A stretch of DNA of 42,194 nt from NCBI GenBank assembly GCA_041494445.1, contig JBGQAU010000017.1, positions 1 to 42,194 on the forward strand, written 5' to 3'. This DNA comes from JAIQFR01 sp041494445 (GTDB lineage: Bacteria; Acidobacteriota; Polarisedimenticolia; Polarisedimenticolales; JAIQFR01). Under the pieces are notes generated by a model. It searched no databases, had not been told where the DNA came from, and saw only the letters and a program-made list of their open reading frames with translations. The translations under genes were made by a program, and so were the position numbers. This document shows positions 1-8,871 of this stretch, one piece after another (within the stretch, counting starts at the first letter, position 1; each line of letters starts with the position of its first letter).

Positions 1-1958
1 AGCAGGCCGAGCGCCCTGGCGACCCCGGGGAACTCCGTGGCGTCGGGGGTCGCGGAGAAGCGCCAAGGGCCGCCGGAAGCGCCGTACGCCAGGAGCTCGG
101 CGTCCGGGACGCCGCCGGCCGGCGAGCGCAGGAACGCGAGGAGCGCCGCCGGGTCGGAGGGGCGGGCCAGCGCGCGCAGCGCCGCCATCAGCTGCGCGAC
201 CTCGGTCCGCTCGAGGAACAGCTTCCCGCCGTCCACGACGAACGGGATCCCGGCCTCGCGGAGCGGCCGCAGGTAGAACGAGAGCGGCGTGAACGCGCGA
301 AGCAGGAGCAGCACGTCACCGGGGCGCCGCCCCTCCCGGTCGGTGAGCCGCCTTATGCGCGAGGCGACCGCGATCCCCTCGGCCTCGCGTCTCGCGTCCG
401 CTCCTCCCGCCGCGACGACGGTGAGGATCTCGACCCGCGGATCCGCGGCGTCCTCGCGCCGCGCGGCCCGGATCGCCTCGTAGGGCGGCTGATAGGGCGT
501 CGCGGTCCAGCTCGCGCCGAACAGATCGTTCACCGGCCCGAGCACGGCCTCGACGCTCCGGAAGTTCGCGACGAGATCGAGCTTCTCGCCTCCCTGCACC
601 AGGACGCGCTCCACGGCCCGCCGGAACGCGGCGTAGTCGGCCCCCCGGAAACGGTAGATGGACTGCTTCGGGTCGCCGACGATGAAGAGACGCCCGGGCT
701 CGAGCGGCACCGCGAACGGATCGATCTCGCGCTCGCCCTTTCGGCCCCCGAGGAACAGGACGATCTCGTACTGCAGCGGATCGGTGTCCTGGAACTCGTC
801 CACCAGGAGCATCCGGTAGCGGTGGCGCGCCTCCTCGCGGATCTCCGGGCGGTCGCGGAGGAGATCCCGCGCGAGCGCGAGGAGGCCGTCGAAGTTCACC
901 GCGCCGCGCTCGAGCAGCATGCGTCTCGCGCGTCGCGCGAACGGCGCCGACGCCTCGACGAGATCGCAGAAGGCCTCCTCGTCCACGGAAACGAGGTCGC
1001 GGATGAGATCGAGCGCGTCCTTCGCGGCCGACTCCATCTCCCCGGGCTCCACGTCCCCGAGCTTCTTCTTCGACGTGGGGTGGGATTTCCTCAGGGCCTC
1101 GGCCTCGTCCGGCCGATTCACCAGCGCGAGGAACGCCGGGAGTCCCTCGCGCACGCGGGTATCGAGCGCCCGCCGGTAGAGGTCGAGTTTCCCGATCCCG
1201 CTCGACTTCATTCCCCTCTGGCGCGCGAGAACGGACTCGAGCGCCGCGGCGAGCCGGCCGGCATCGTCGCGGAAGAGCGCCGCCACGTCCGCCGGGGGCC
1301 CCGTGCCGTCGAGAAGCGCCTCTGGGATCGCGAACGCGGCGAGACCGCGGGAGAGAGCCCGCGCCGCCTCGAGCGGGATCCGCGGCAGCAGCCGCCGCCA
1401 CAGATTCGCCCGCGTCGCTCGAGGACCCAGCTCTTCCGCGAGAAACTCCTCCCACTCCCGGTCGAGCAGGTTCTCGTAGAGCGGCCCGCGGTCGACCTCG
1501 AACCCTGGATCCACCCCCGCCTCGAACGGGTAGCTGCGGAGGAGGTCGGCGCAGAAGGAGTGGATCGTCGTGACCTTGGCCCGGTCGAGGTCCGAAAGCG
1601 CGGCGAGGGCGCGCTCGGCGACGTCCGCCGGGGCGACCCCGCGCTCCCGGACCAAATGGTCGAGCGCCCGGCCCCACGCCTTCGTCGGGTCGGTCTCCTC
1701 CCGGCCGAGGGCGAGGCACCGGAGCCGCTCCAGGCCGAGGGCGAGCCGGTCGCGCATCTCGCCGGCGGCCTTCTCGGTGAAGGTGATGGCGGCGAACTCC
1801 GTCGCACGCGCGAGGCCGGCGCCGATCGCCACGAGGAGGCGCTCGACCAGGAGGCTGGTCTTCCCCGTGCCCGCCCCGGCCTCCACCACGAAGTTCCGAT
1901 CGAACTCGGTGGCGGCGCGTCGGCGCGCGTCGGCGTCGGGCAGGACGCGCGGCTTCAC
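1..1958 (-). CDS. addA: AddA-type UvrD/RecB superfamily 1 helicase (3' end beyond window)
   Basis: This is an ATP-dependent helicase subunit for processing double-strand DNA ends. Only the first 652 residues lie in the window; the gene runs off the left edge. I translated it directly. Walker A EAGAGTGKTSLL is at about residues 26-37, motif Ia AITFTEKAAGEM follows near residue 57, motif II LLVDEFQDTDP is near 384-394, then GDPKQSIYRFRGAD and LVANFRS, all typical of UvrD/RecB/AddA enzymes. The GTG start at 1958 overlaps the stop of the upstream nuclease gene (GTGA), so the two are translationally coupled. Whether a C-terminal RecB-type nuclease domain exists cannot be seen. The pairing with an AddB-like gene favours AddA over plain UvrD or PcrA. 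Confidence 0.88.
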   Translation of the reverse strand, partial: MKPRVLPDADARRRAATEFDRNFVVEAGAGTGKTSLLVERLLVAIGAGLARATEFAAITFTEKAAGEMRDRLALGLERLRCLALGREETDPTKAWGRALDHLVRERGVAPADVAERALAALSDLDRAKVTTIHSFCADLLRSYPFEAGVDPGFEVDRGPLYENLLDREWEEFLAEELGPRATRANLWRRLLPRIPLEAARALSRGLAAFAIPEALLDGTGPPADVAALFRDDAGRLAAALESVLARQRGMKSSGIGKLDLYRRALDTRVREGLPAFLALVNRPDEAEALRKSHPTSKKKLGDVEPGEMESAAKDALDLIRDLVSVDEEAFCDLVEASAPFARRARRMLLERGAVNFDGLLALARDLLRDRPEIREEARHRYRMLLVDEFQDTDPLQYEIVLFLGGRKGEREIDPFAVPLEPGRLFIVGDPKQSIYRFRGADYAAFRRAVERVLVQGGEKLDLVANFRSVEAVLGPVNDLFGASWTATPYQPPYEAIRAARREDAADPRVEILTVVAAGGADARREAEGIAVASRIRRLTDREGRRPGDVLLLLRAFTPLSFYLRPLREAGIPFVVDGGKLFLERTEVAQLMAALRALARPSDPAALLAFLRSPAGGVPDAELLAYGASGGPWRFSATPDATEFPGVARALGL

Positions 1959-4900
1959 GGCCTCGGCTCCACGGCCTCGAGCCGCGCGGCGCGAACGCGA
2001 TCCAGTGTCGGCCTGTCCCTCCGGTTCTTCTCCGCCAGATCCCGGAAGTTCCGGGTGTCCGGCGCGTGCTCTTCGCGGTGGGCGGTCGGGGGGTCGTTCC
2101 GGCGGCACGCCCCGGCGTACGGACACCACGAGCAGTGACGGCCCTTCCGGAGCGGAAACCGTCCGGAGCGGGCGAGCCGGACGAGCACCCGCGCGGTCTC
2201 GCGGAAGCCCGTCTCGACCGCGGGATCCGAAAATCCCGGGAACACGACGCGCCGATGCTCGGCGCGGCGCCCCGTGCCGGGCGCGTGCTCGGGCCCGACG
2301 CCGAGAAGCTCCACCGACGCCCCGCCGGCGACGGCCGCGTACAGCGGGACCTGGAGCGCGGTCCCTTTGAGCATCGCGGTCTCGTTCGTGCGCTCCTCGA
2401 GATCGCCGGAGGTCTTGTAGTCGCCGACGAGGATGCCGCCGTCCCGCCGGAAGGTCCGGTCGAGGCGTCCTTCGATCTCCAGGACGACTCCATCGCCGAG
2501 GTCCACCGGCGTGCGCCGGGTCTCCTCGAACGAGCGCGGGGACCATCCCTCGCCCGCGAGCCTCGCGAGGTCCTCGCGGACGAACGCCAGGAGCGCGGCC
2601 AGCCAACGCTCGCGCTCGACTCCCCAAAGCACCGGGAGCCGCTCCGCGAAGCGCGCGCCCGTCTCGCCGACCGCCCGATCCCACTCGTCCGGGAGGACGG
2701 CCTCGGCGACGCTCACGAGGTCCCCGGCGCGGCCGGTCCCGAAGAGCTCCTCGTCGCGGAGCCTCGCGTAGAGCGACTCGAGGAGGGCATGGACCCGCTC
2801 GCCGAGGTCCCACTCCGCGATCTCGAACGCGGACGCGGGCTCCTCCAGCTCGTACACCTTGAGCGCGTGGCGGAAGAAGAACTGGAGCGGGCAGCGCCCG
2901 AGCCGCTCGAGGGCGGTGACCGCGATCCGGTCGAGCGCGACCCGGCCGGCGCCGACGCCGGCATCGAAGGTCGTGTCCGCGGGATCGAAGGACTCGGTGG
3001 ACCGTAGCATCCGGACCCCGTCCGCGAGCCTTCCGCCGTCCCTCGTGGCGAGGATGGCGGCGGCTCCCTCGCTCCCGCGGCCGCGGAGCGCGACGAGCAG
3101 CGTCTCCTCGTCGGGGGACAGGAGCCCGGGATCGCGGGAGAGGAGATCGAGCCGGCGCCTAGGATGCGCGGGGACCTCGCCGGCCGAGGCGCGCACGGCG
3201 TCGAGGTCTGCCGAGCCCAGGGCGACTCGACCGATCTCCCGCAGCGCGATGGACGCCGTGCGCGTCCGGCCCGACTCGTCGGCTCGTTGCCACGACACGT
3301 CGAGGCCGTCCCGCGCCGAGCCCAGGACGACCGCGAGCAAGAGCCGCTCCTCGTCGGCCCCCTCGCGCTTGACCGGAATCGGCCGCCCGGTCGTCTCGCG
3401 AAGCCGCGCCCGGGTGTCGTCGGAAAGGAACGGGTCCTCCCGCGCGACGCGGGGGAACGCGCCGGAGTTCATCCCGACGAGGAACACCCGCTCGAAGGTC
3501 AGGCCGCGGGCCTGCATCGCGTCGAGGACCCGGAACCCGCCGTCGTCGAACCGGCGCGGCGACAGCCTCGCGTCGCCCACGGCATCCTCGAGCCAGGCGG
3601 CCATCTCGGCGAACGGGACCGCACGGCGGTCGCCGAGCACAGTCTCCAAGGCCCGCATATCCTCGAGGAGGCCGATGAAAGCGTTGATGGATTCCCGCTG
3701 CCGGCCTCCGTCCCCGGAGGGAAAGGCGTCGTGCGCGAGCCGCTCCGCCGCGGCGGCGTGCGCGGCCCAGCCGAGGGCCCTCGCCCCGCGAAATCGGTCC
3801 GAGAGCGCGGCCACCGCGTCGCCGATCCGTCGAGCCCGGGCGGCACGTCCACGGGCGCGCTCCTCCTCGTCGGCCCTCTCTTCCGCGGTCGCGTCCTCGT
3901 GGAGCCTCGGCCGGCCCGCCCAGCGCGCGAGCGCGATCGTCCATTCCTCCACGCCTCCGACGATCCCGGCCTGACGGCTCCAGGTCTCGGCGACGTCGCC
4001 CGGGGGCGGCACGTCGACGCCAAGCGCCTCCCATCGCAGCCGCGGGGACGCGAGGACCTCCGCGGTCCGCTTGCGGGGGAACCCCTCCGCCACGGCGCGC
4101 AAGAGCACGAGGAGATCGCGCACGGCCGGGTCGCGGCGGAGCGGCGCCGCGAGCGAGGATGTGTAAGGGAAATGCGCGTCGTCCAGGACCTCCTCGACGG
4201 CGGCCGCGAACGGTTCCAGGCTCCGCGCGACGATGGCGACCCCGCGCGGCCCGACGCCGCCGGCCACCGCGGAGAGCGCGTGCCGCGCGGCCGTCTCGAT
4301 CTCCGCCCGCGCCCCCTGCGCGCGCCGGAAACGCACGCGCCCGCCGGGAAGCGGGCCGGGGTCCGCGGCCTCGTCGTAGAGCGCGGCGAGAAGGCCGCCG
4401 AGGAGCCCGCCGGCGCGATCCCCGAGCCTCTCGACCGTCTCGCCGGACGCGAGAAGATGGCGTGCCGCGAAGCGCTCCGCGTACTCCGAGACTCGGGCGC
4501 CCGGCTCGATCGGGGAGAGGAAGACGACGCCGCGGCCCCGGTCGAGCGCGCGCACCAGGTCGAGGTGGACTCCGATCAGCTCGTACGCGCCGTGGTGGAG
4601 GATCGCGCGATAGCGCTTCGCGAACGCCCCGGCGGCGCCGGTCGCGGCGCTCGCGACGTCCGCGTCGTCCGCGAGCCCGGTCGCCCGCAGGGACGCCAGG
4701 GCCGTGGCGTACCCCTCGTAGACCGACGCGAGCGCCTCCTCGCGCGCTCCCCTCGCGGCATGCCGTACCTCGGCGGGCCCGACACCGGCGTCGCGAAGGT
4801 CGCGGAGCGTGCCGAGGAGCGCTTTCGCGGCCCCCGGCCGCGCCCGCACGAACCGGGCGAGCGGATTCTCGGGCATCCGGTCGAGCACCCGGGAGAGGAG

Positions 4901-5170
4901 CGCCAGGAGGAGCGGCCGCGATGCGACACCGAGGGGTGGCCCTGCGTTTCCGTCGAGGATCGTGAGCGCGAGGGCGCGGTGGTGCAGGACCTCGACACCG
5001 AGGCAAGCGCCCGCGCGCTCGGCGATCCGCCGCGTCACGTGGGCGGCGAGGCGCGCGGTCGGGACGACGACCAGCACACGCGCCAGGGGGTCTTCCGCCT
5101 TCGCCGCCACGACCCGGTCGAGCATTTCCGCCTCGAGCACGTGCGGGTCGGGATGGGCCAGCACTCTCAT
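1955..5170 (-). CDS. addB: AddB-type helicase-nuclease subunit, PD-(D/E)XK with Fe-S cysteines
   Basis: This is a 1071-residue partner of the downstream AddA-like helicase, expected to cut DNA during recombinational end processing. The N-terminal half carries an inactive-helicase-like fold (VLVVVPTARLAAHVTRRI near residue 35). The C-terminal nuclease core shows GRLDR followed by VGDYKTSGD near residue 917, the PD-(D/E)XK signature. One Cys in LGRCPLQFFF (about 759) and three in HCSWCPYAGAC (about 1013, 1016, 1022) match the split four-Cys iron-sulfur staple of AddB-type nucleases. I chose ATG 5170; an in-frame GTG at 5185 is the alternative, and neither has a strong ribosome site. The stop overlaps addA by 4 bases. 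Confidence 0.87.
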   Translation of the reverse strand: MRVLAHPDPHVLEAEMLDRVVAAKAEDPLARVLVVVPTARLAAHVTRRIAERAGACLGVEVLHHRALALTILDGNAGPPLGVASRPLLLALLSRVLDRMPENPLARFVRARPGAAKALLGTLRDLRDAGVGPAEVRHAARGAREEALASVYEGYATALASLRATGLADDADVASAATGAAGAFAKRYRAILHHGAYELIGVHLDLVRALDRGRGVVFLSPIEPGARVSEYAERFAARHLLASGETVERLGDRAGGLLGGLLAALYDEAADPGPLPGGRVRFRRAQGARAEIETAARHALSAVAGGVGPRGVAIVARSLEPFAAAVEEVLDDAHFPYTSSLAAPLRRDPAVRDLLVLLRAVAEGFPRKRTAEVLASPRLRWEALGVDVPPPGDVAETWSRQAGIVGGVEEWTIALARWAGRPRLHEDATAEERADEEERARGRAARARRIGDAVAALSDRFRGARALGWAAHAAAAERLAHDAFPSGDGGRQRESINAFIGLLEDMRALETVLGDRRAVPFAEMAAWLEDAVGDARLSPRRFDDGGFRVLDAMQARGLTFERVFLVGMNSGAFPRVAREDPFLSDDTRARLRETTGRPIPVKREGADEERLLLAVVLGSARDGLDVSWQRADESGRTRTASIALREIGRVALGSADLDAVRASAGEVPAHPRRRLDLLSRDPGLLSPDEETLLVALRGRGSEGAAAILATRDGGRLADGVRMLRSTESFDPADTTFDAGVGAGRVALDRIAVTALERLGRCPLQFFFRHALKVYELEEPASAFEIAEWDLGERVHALLESLYARLRDEELFGTGRAGDLVSVAEAVLPDEWDRAVGETGARFAERLPVLWGVERERWLAALLAFVREDLARLAGEGWSPRSFEETRRTPVDLGDGVVLEIEGRLDRTFRRDGGILVGDYKTSGDLEERTNETAMLKGTALQVPLYAAVAGGASVELLGVGPEHAPGTGRRAEHRRVVFPGFSDPAVETGFRETARVLVRLARSGRFPLRKGRHCSWCPYAGACRRNDPPTAHREEHAPDTRNFRDLAEKNRRDRPTLDRVRAARLEAVEPRP

Positions 5171-5347
5171 CGTCTTCAGTCCCACGCGATCGCGGCCAGC
5201 GAAGAGACAATAACGCCGGGGTATCTCGCCATGCTCACCTCAGACCCCTCGTCAAAACGCTCGGGCGGGACGCGTTCTCATCGCGCCAGCTTACGCGCGT
5301 GGACCTCGCCATGCCATATCGGCGCGGCGGCCCGATCCGATCCCCCC

Positions 5348-5376
5348 TTGACCTCCCGGCCCGTTCGAGACGAAAT
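5348..5376 (+). promoter_or_regulatory. candidate sigma70-like promoter for the MgtC/DUF4010 run
   Basis: TTGACC at 5348-5353 matches the -35 consensus in five of six positions. With a 17-base spacer the -10 would be CGAAAT (5371-5376), which is weak. It lies about 25 bases upstream of the ATG at 5399, which has a strong GGGAAGGAGGGGA ribosome site. The -10 is poor, so this is a tentative call. Confidence 0.3.
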
Positions 5377-5398
5377 TGAGCGGGAAGGGAGGGGACGG

Positions 5399-6658
5399 AT
5401 GTTCGAGACCGCGCGGCCGTTCCTCCTGGCGATCGCGATCGGGCTCCTGATCGGGATCGAGCGCGAGAGGGCGCATGCCGACCGGCACGTGCGCGACCCG
5501 CTCGGATCGAGGACGTTCACGCTCCTGGCGCTGCTCGGCGCGGTTGCGGCGTACGTCGAGAACCGACCTTTCGCGATCGCGCTCGCCGCGTTCGCCGGGG
5601 CGATCATCCTCGCCGGGTACCTGCGCGCGCCTCTCGGGCCGGAGGGATCGGGTGTCGGCGCCACTACGGAGGTCGCCGCGATGGTGACCTTCACCCTCGG
5701 CTACCTCGCGCGCTTCGAGGTCGAGCTGACCGTGATGCTGGCGGTCATCACGCTGGTCGTTCTCGCGCTCAAGCCGCGCATCCACCACTTCGCCCAGGCG
5801 GGACTCTCCTCGAAGGAGGTCTCGGCCGCGCTCACCTTCCTCGTGATCGCGTTCGTCGTGCTCCCGCTCCTCCCGAACCGCGCGGTGGACCCGTGGGGGC
5901 TGTTCAACCCCTTCCGTCTCTGGCTGCTGTTCGCGCTGATCACCGGGATCGGCTTCCTCGGCTACTTCGCGGTGCGCGCGCTGGGCCCCGGCCGCGGCCT
6001 GGCGGTGGCGGGTCTGTTCGGCGGGTTCGTGTCGTCCACCGCGACGACGCTCTCGCTCGCCCGGAAAAACCGCGAGGCGCCCGGGCTCGCCGGCCATATC
6101 GCGGCCGGCATCGTTCTCGCCAACGCCGCCTCGGCCGCCGCGCAGCTCGTGGTGGTCGCCGTGGCGAACCCCGGCATGGTCGCCATGGTGCTTCCCGTCG
6201 TCGGATGGCCGGTGGCGGTCGGCGCGCTCGCCGGCGCCGTCTGGTACCTCGGCCGGACGGCGCCGCACGGCGAGACCGCGTCCGAGTTCACGATCGAGAA
6301 CCCCCTGGCCCTCGAGTCGTCGGCGGGGTTCGCGCTCGTGCTCGGCGTCATGCTCGTGGTCACGTCCGCAGCGACCCGTTACTTCGGCGCGGCGGGGGTT
6401 CTGGCGACCGCGGCGATCGGCGGCGCGGCGGACGTCCATGCGGTGACCCTCGCGGTCTCGACCATTGCGGCGGCCGGGACCTTGACCGAGCGCGGAGCGA
6501 TCCTCGCGATCCTCGTGGGATTCCTCGCCAACATGGTGGTCAAGATCTCGCTCGCCGGATGGGCGGGGGGGCGGAGGCTGCTTCTCGTCGTGGTACCTCC
6601 GCTCGTCGCGATGATGGCGGCCGGCGTCGCCGCCTTCCTGGCTTTCGCGGGGAGATGA
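5399..6658 (+). CDS. MgtC/SapB-DUF4010 family integral membrane protein
   Basis: This is a 419-residue polytopic inner-membrane protein. The N-terminus (ETARPFLLAIAIGLLIGIERER) has the MgtC/SapB-type G-x-x-x-G-x-E-R-E-R motif at the end of the first helix. The rest is a series of hydrophobic helices typical of DUF4010, with a conserved GLFGGFVSSTATTLSLARK segment near residue 210. Family members are linked to magnesium or acid stress physiology, but the transported substrate is not established. The ATG at 5399 is preceded by a purine-rich Shine-Dalgarno stretch. Its TGA overlaps the next start (TGATG), so the downstream hydrolase is probably co-translated. Confidence 0.82.
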   Translation: MFETARPFLLAIAIGLLIGIERERAHADRHVRDPLGSRTFTLLALLGAVAAYVENRPFAIALAAFAGAIILAGYLRAPLGPEGSGVGATTEVAAMVTFTLGYLARFEVELTVMLAVITLVVLALKPRIHHFAQAGLSSKEVSAALTFLVIAFVVLPLLPNRAVDPWGLFNPFRLWLLFALITGIGFLGYFAVRALGPGRGLAVAGLFGGFVSSTATTLSLARKNREAPGLAGHIAAGIVLANAASAAAQLVVVAVANPGMVAMVLPVVGWPVAVGALAGAVWYLGRTAPHGETASEFTIENPLALESSAGFALVLGVMLVVTSAATRYFGAAGVLATAAIGGAADVHAVTLAVSTIAAAGTLTERGAILAILVGFLANMVVKISLAGWAGGRRLLLVVVPPLVAMMAAGVAAFLAFAGR

Positions 6659-7575
6659 TGCGGCGGGCGGCGGCGACCGGGCTGGCGGCGGTCCTGGCGT
6701 TCTCGCCGGGATGCGGAGGAGGTGCTGTGCCCGTGGAACCCTCCGAGGCGGCGAAGGCGCCGGACACGCCGGCCCCGGGGAAGCCGGTCGAGCGGGTGGA
6801 CGGTCCCGCGGGCCGTCTTAGAGTGGACGACGGCGGGACCGGGAGCGCGCTGCCGGTTCTGTTCGTCCACGGCCTGGCCGGAGACCGCACGCTCTGGCGA
6901 TTCCAGCTCGATCACTTCCGGAACACGCGACGCGCGATCGCGGTGGATCTCCACGGGCACGGGGAGTCCGCCAGCGCCGAGGGGGCCGATTGCACGATCC
7001 CGTCGTACGTCGCCGACCTCCAGGCGGTCGCCGACGGCCTCGGGCTCAAGCGGTTCGTCCTGGTGGGCCACAGCCTGGGAGGCGCCGTCGCCAGCGGGTA
7101 CGCGGCCGCGCGCCCCGACCGCGTCGCGGGGATCGTGCTCGCGGACCCGTCGAGCGACAACACCAAGGTGCCGAGGGGAGAGGCGGAGGCGATGTTCCGG
7201 CAGATGCGCCCGGAGACGTACCCTCGGTTCATGCGAGAGTACTTCACGGACATGATGGCGGGCTCGGATCCGGCGGTGAAGAGCCACGTCCTCCGCGTGA
7301 TGCGTTTGACGCGTCGCGAGGTCGTTGTGGCGACGTTGAGGGGCGGATTCGCGTACAGCCCCGTCGCGGCGCTCAAGAGCTACAAGGGGCCGAGGCTCGT
7401 GATCGCGGGCGAGACGAACAGCGGGCCGTACAGCCTCCGATCCGCGATACCCGATCTGCCCTGGCGGGTCATGACCGGGGTCGGCCACTGGCCGATGCTG
7501 GACCGTCCCGAGGAGTTCAACCGCATCCTGGACGACTTCCTGGCGCGTACGGACCTCGGCGAGGCGACGCCCTGA
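6658..7575 (+). CDS. alpha/beta hydrolase, exported
   Basis: This is a 305-residue alpha/beta hydrolase with an N-terminal export signal and a Cys-containing junction (FSPGCGGG) that could be a weak lipobox. Fold landmarks are LFVHGLAGDRTLWRFQ (oxyanion loop), VDLHGHGES, the nucleophile elbow VGHSLGG with Ser139, and GVGHWPML with the catalytic His277. No clear Asp follows strand 7, where the segment reads AGETNSGP, so the acid may be a Glu or come from another strand. The substrate is unknown. The start is ATG 6658, overlapping the previous stop by one base; ATG 6655 is equally possible. A second lipoprotein hydrolase of similar plan lies at 13779. Confidence 0.85.
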   Translation: MRRAAATGLAAVLAFSPGCGGGAVPVEPSEAAKAPDTPAPGKPVERVDGPAGRLRVDDGGTGSALPVLFVHGLAGDRTLWRFQLDHFRNTRRAIAVDLHGHGESASAEGADCTIPSYVADLQAVADGLGLKRFVLVGHSLGGAVASGYAAARPDRVAGIVLADPSSDNTKVPRGEAEAMFRQMRPETYPRFMREYFTDMMAGSDPAVKSHVLRVMRLTRREVVVATLRGGFAYSPVAALKSYKGPRLVIAGETNSGPYSLRSAIPDLPWRVMTGVGHWPMLDRPEEFNRILDDFLARTDLGEATP

Positions 7576-7615
7576 CCGCCTTGTCGGCGCGGCGCGCCGC
7601 GGGCATACTCCGGCC

Positions 7616-8866
7616 ATGCGGCTTCCCCTGCACACCAGGATGCTGATCGGAGGCGTTTCCGGCGCGGGGGCCGGCGTCGCCTCGTTCCTCGCACTCGGGC
7701 AGGATCCTCGCCTCGAGGCGTTCATCCGGTACGTCACGCAGCCGGTGGGGCAGGTGTTCCTGCGGCTCCTGTTCATGCTGGTGATCCCGTTGATCTTCTC
7801 GGCACTCGTCCTCGGGGTCGCGGGGCTCGGCGATCTCAGGAGCCTCGGGCGGATCGGCCTCAAGACGCTGGCGTACACGGTGGTCGTGTCGGCGATCGCG
7901 GTGTTCATCGGCATCGTCCTGGTCAACGCGATTCGCCCCGGCGAGGGGATGTCCGAGGAGATGAGGGCGCGCCTCACCGCGGGGGCCGCGCAGCGCGCCT
8001 CGGCGCTCTCGGGAGGGACGGCTCCCAGGAGCGGCCTCGACCTCTTCATCCAGATCGTCCCCGACAACCCGATCCGCGCCGCCGCGAATGGCGACATGCT
8101 CGCGGTGATGTTCTTCTCGCTGATGGTCGGGATCGGTCTCGCGCTGACGCCGACCGAGGCCGCGCGGAAGTTCCAGGACTCTCTCGAGGGGCTCTACGAC
8201 GTGACGATGCGCCTCATCGGGATCGTGATCTCGCTGGCGCCGATCGGGGTCGCCGCACTGCTGTTCACCTTGACCGCGCAGCTCGGCTACGAGGTCGTAT
8301 GGCAGCTCGCGAGGTACGTGTTCGTCGTGCTCCTCGCCCTGGCGATTCACCAGTTCGTCGTGTACTCGCTTTCGGTGAAGTTGCTCGGCGGGATGAGCCC
8401 GAGGAAGTTTTTCGTGGGGATCGAGGAGGCGATGCTGACGGCGTTCTCGACGGCGTCGAGCAACGCCACCCTCCCCACCGCGATCAAGGTGGCGGAGGAG
8501 AACCTGAAGCTGCCGCGGGCCGTCAGCCGGTTCGTGCTGACCATCGGCTCGACGGCGAACCAGAACGGGACGGCGCTGTTCGAGGGGGTGACGGTGCTGT
8601 TTCTCGCCCAGTTCTATGGGGTGCACCTGTCGCTCGGCTCGCAGGCGCTCGTCGTGACGATCTGCATCCTCGGCGGGATCGGCACCGCGGGTGTCCCCGC
8701 CGGCTCCCTTCCCGTGGTCGCGATGATCCTGGGGATGGTGGGCGTCCCCCCCGACGGGATCGGGATGATCCTCGGCGTCGACCGCTTCCTGGACATGTGC
8801 CGTACCACGCTCAACGTCAGCGGCGATCTGGCCGCCGCGGTCGTCGTCTCGCGCGGCGAGAGGTAG
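7616..8866 (+). CDS. dicarboxylate/amino acid:cation symporter (DAACS/GltP family)
   Basis: This is a 416-residue secondary transporter of the glutamate/C4-dicarboxylate:Na+ or H+ symporter family. Diagnostic segments are LFMLVIPLIFSALVLGVAGLGD near residue 55, the serine-rich re-entrant loop TAFSTASSNATLPTAIK near 278, and STANQNGTALFEGVTVLFLAQ near 312. That last segment is the counterpart of the NMDGTALY-type substrate- and cation-binding helix. Having Gln-Asn where many members have Met-Asp suggests altered cation or substrate coordination, but the substrate cannot be named. The start is ATG 7616. The DUF4301 gene starts 5 bases after its stop, indicating an operon. Confidence 0.88.
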   Translation: MRLPLHTRMLIGGVSGAGAGVASFLALGQDPRLEAFIRYVTQPVGQVFLRLLFMLVIPLIFSALVLGVAGLGDLRSLGRIGLKTLAYTVVVSAIAVFIGIVLVNAIRPGEGMSEEMRARLTAGAAQRASALSGGTAPRSGLDLFIQIVPDNPIRAAANGDMLAVMFFSLMVGIGLALTPTEAARKFQDSLEGLYDVTMRLIGIVISLAPIGVAALLFTLTAQLGYEVVWQLARYVFVVLLALAIHQFVVYSLSVKLLGGMSPRKFFVGIEEAMLTAFSTASSNATLPTAIKVAEENLKLPRAVSRFVLTIGSTANQNGTALFEGVTVLFLAQFYGVHLSLGSQALVVTICILGGIGTAGVPAGSLPVVAMILGMVGVPPDGIGMILGVDRFLDMCRTTLNVSGDLAAAVVVSRGER

Positions 8867-8871
8867 GCACG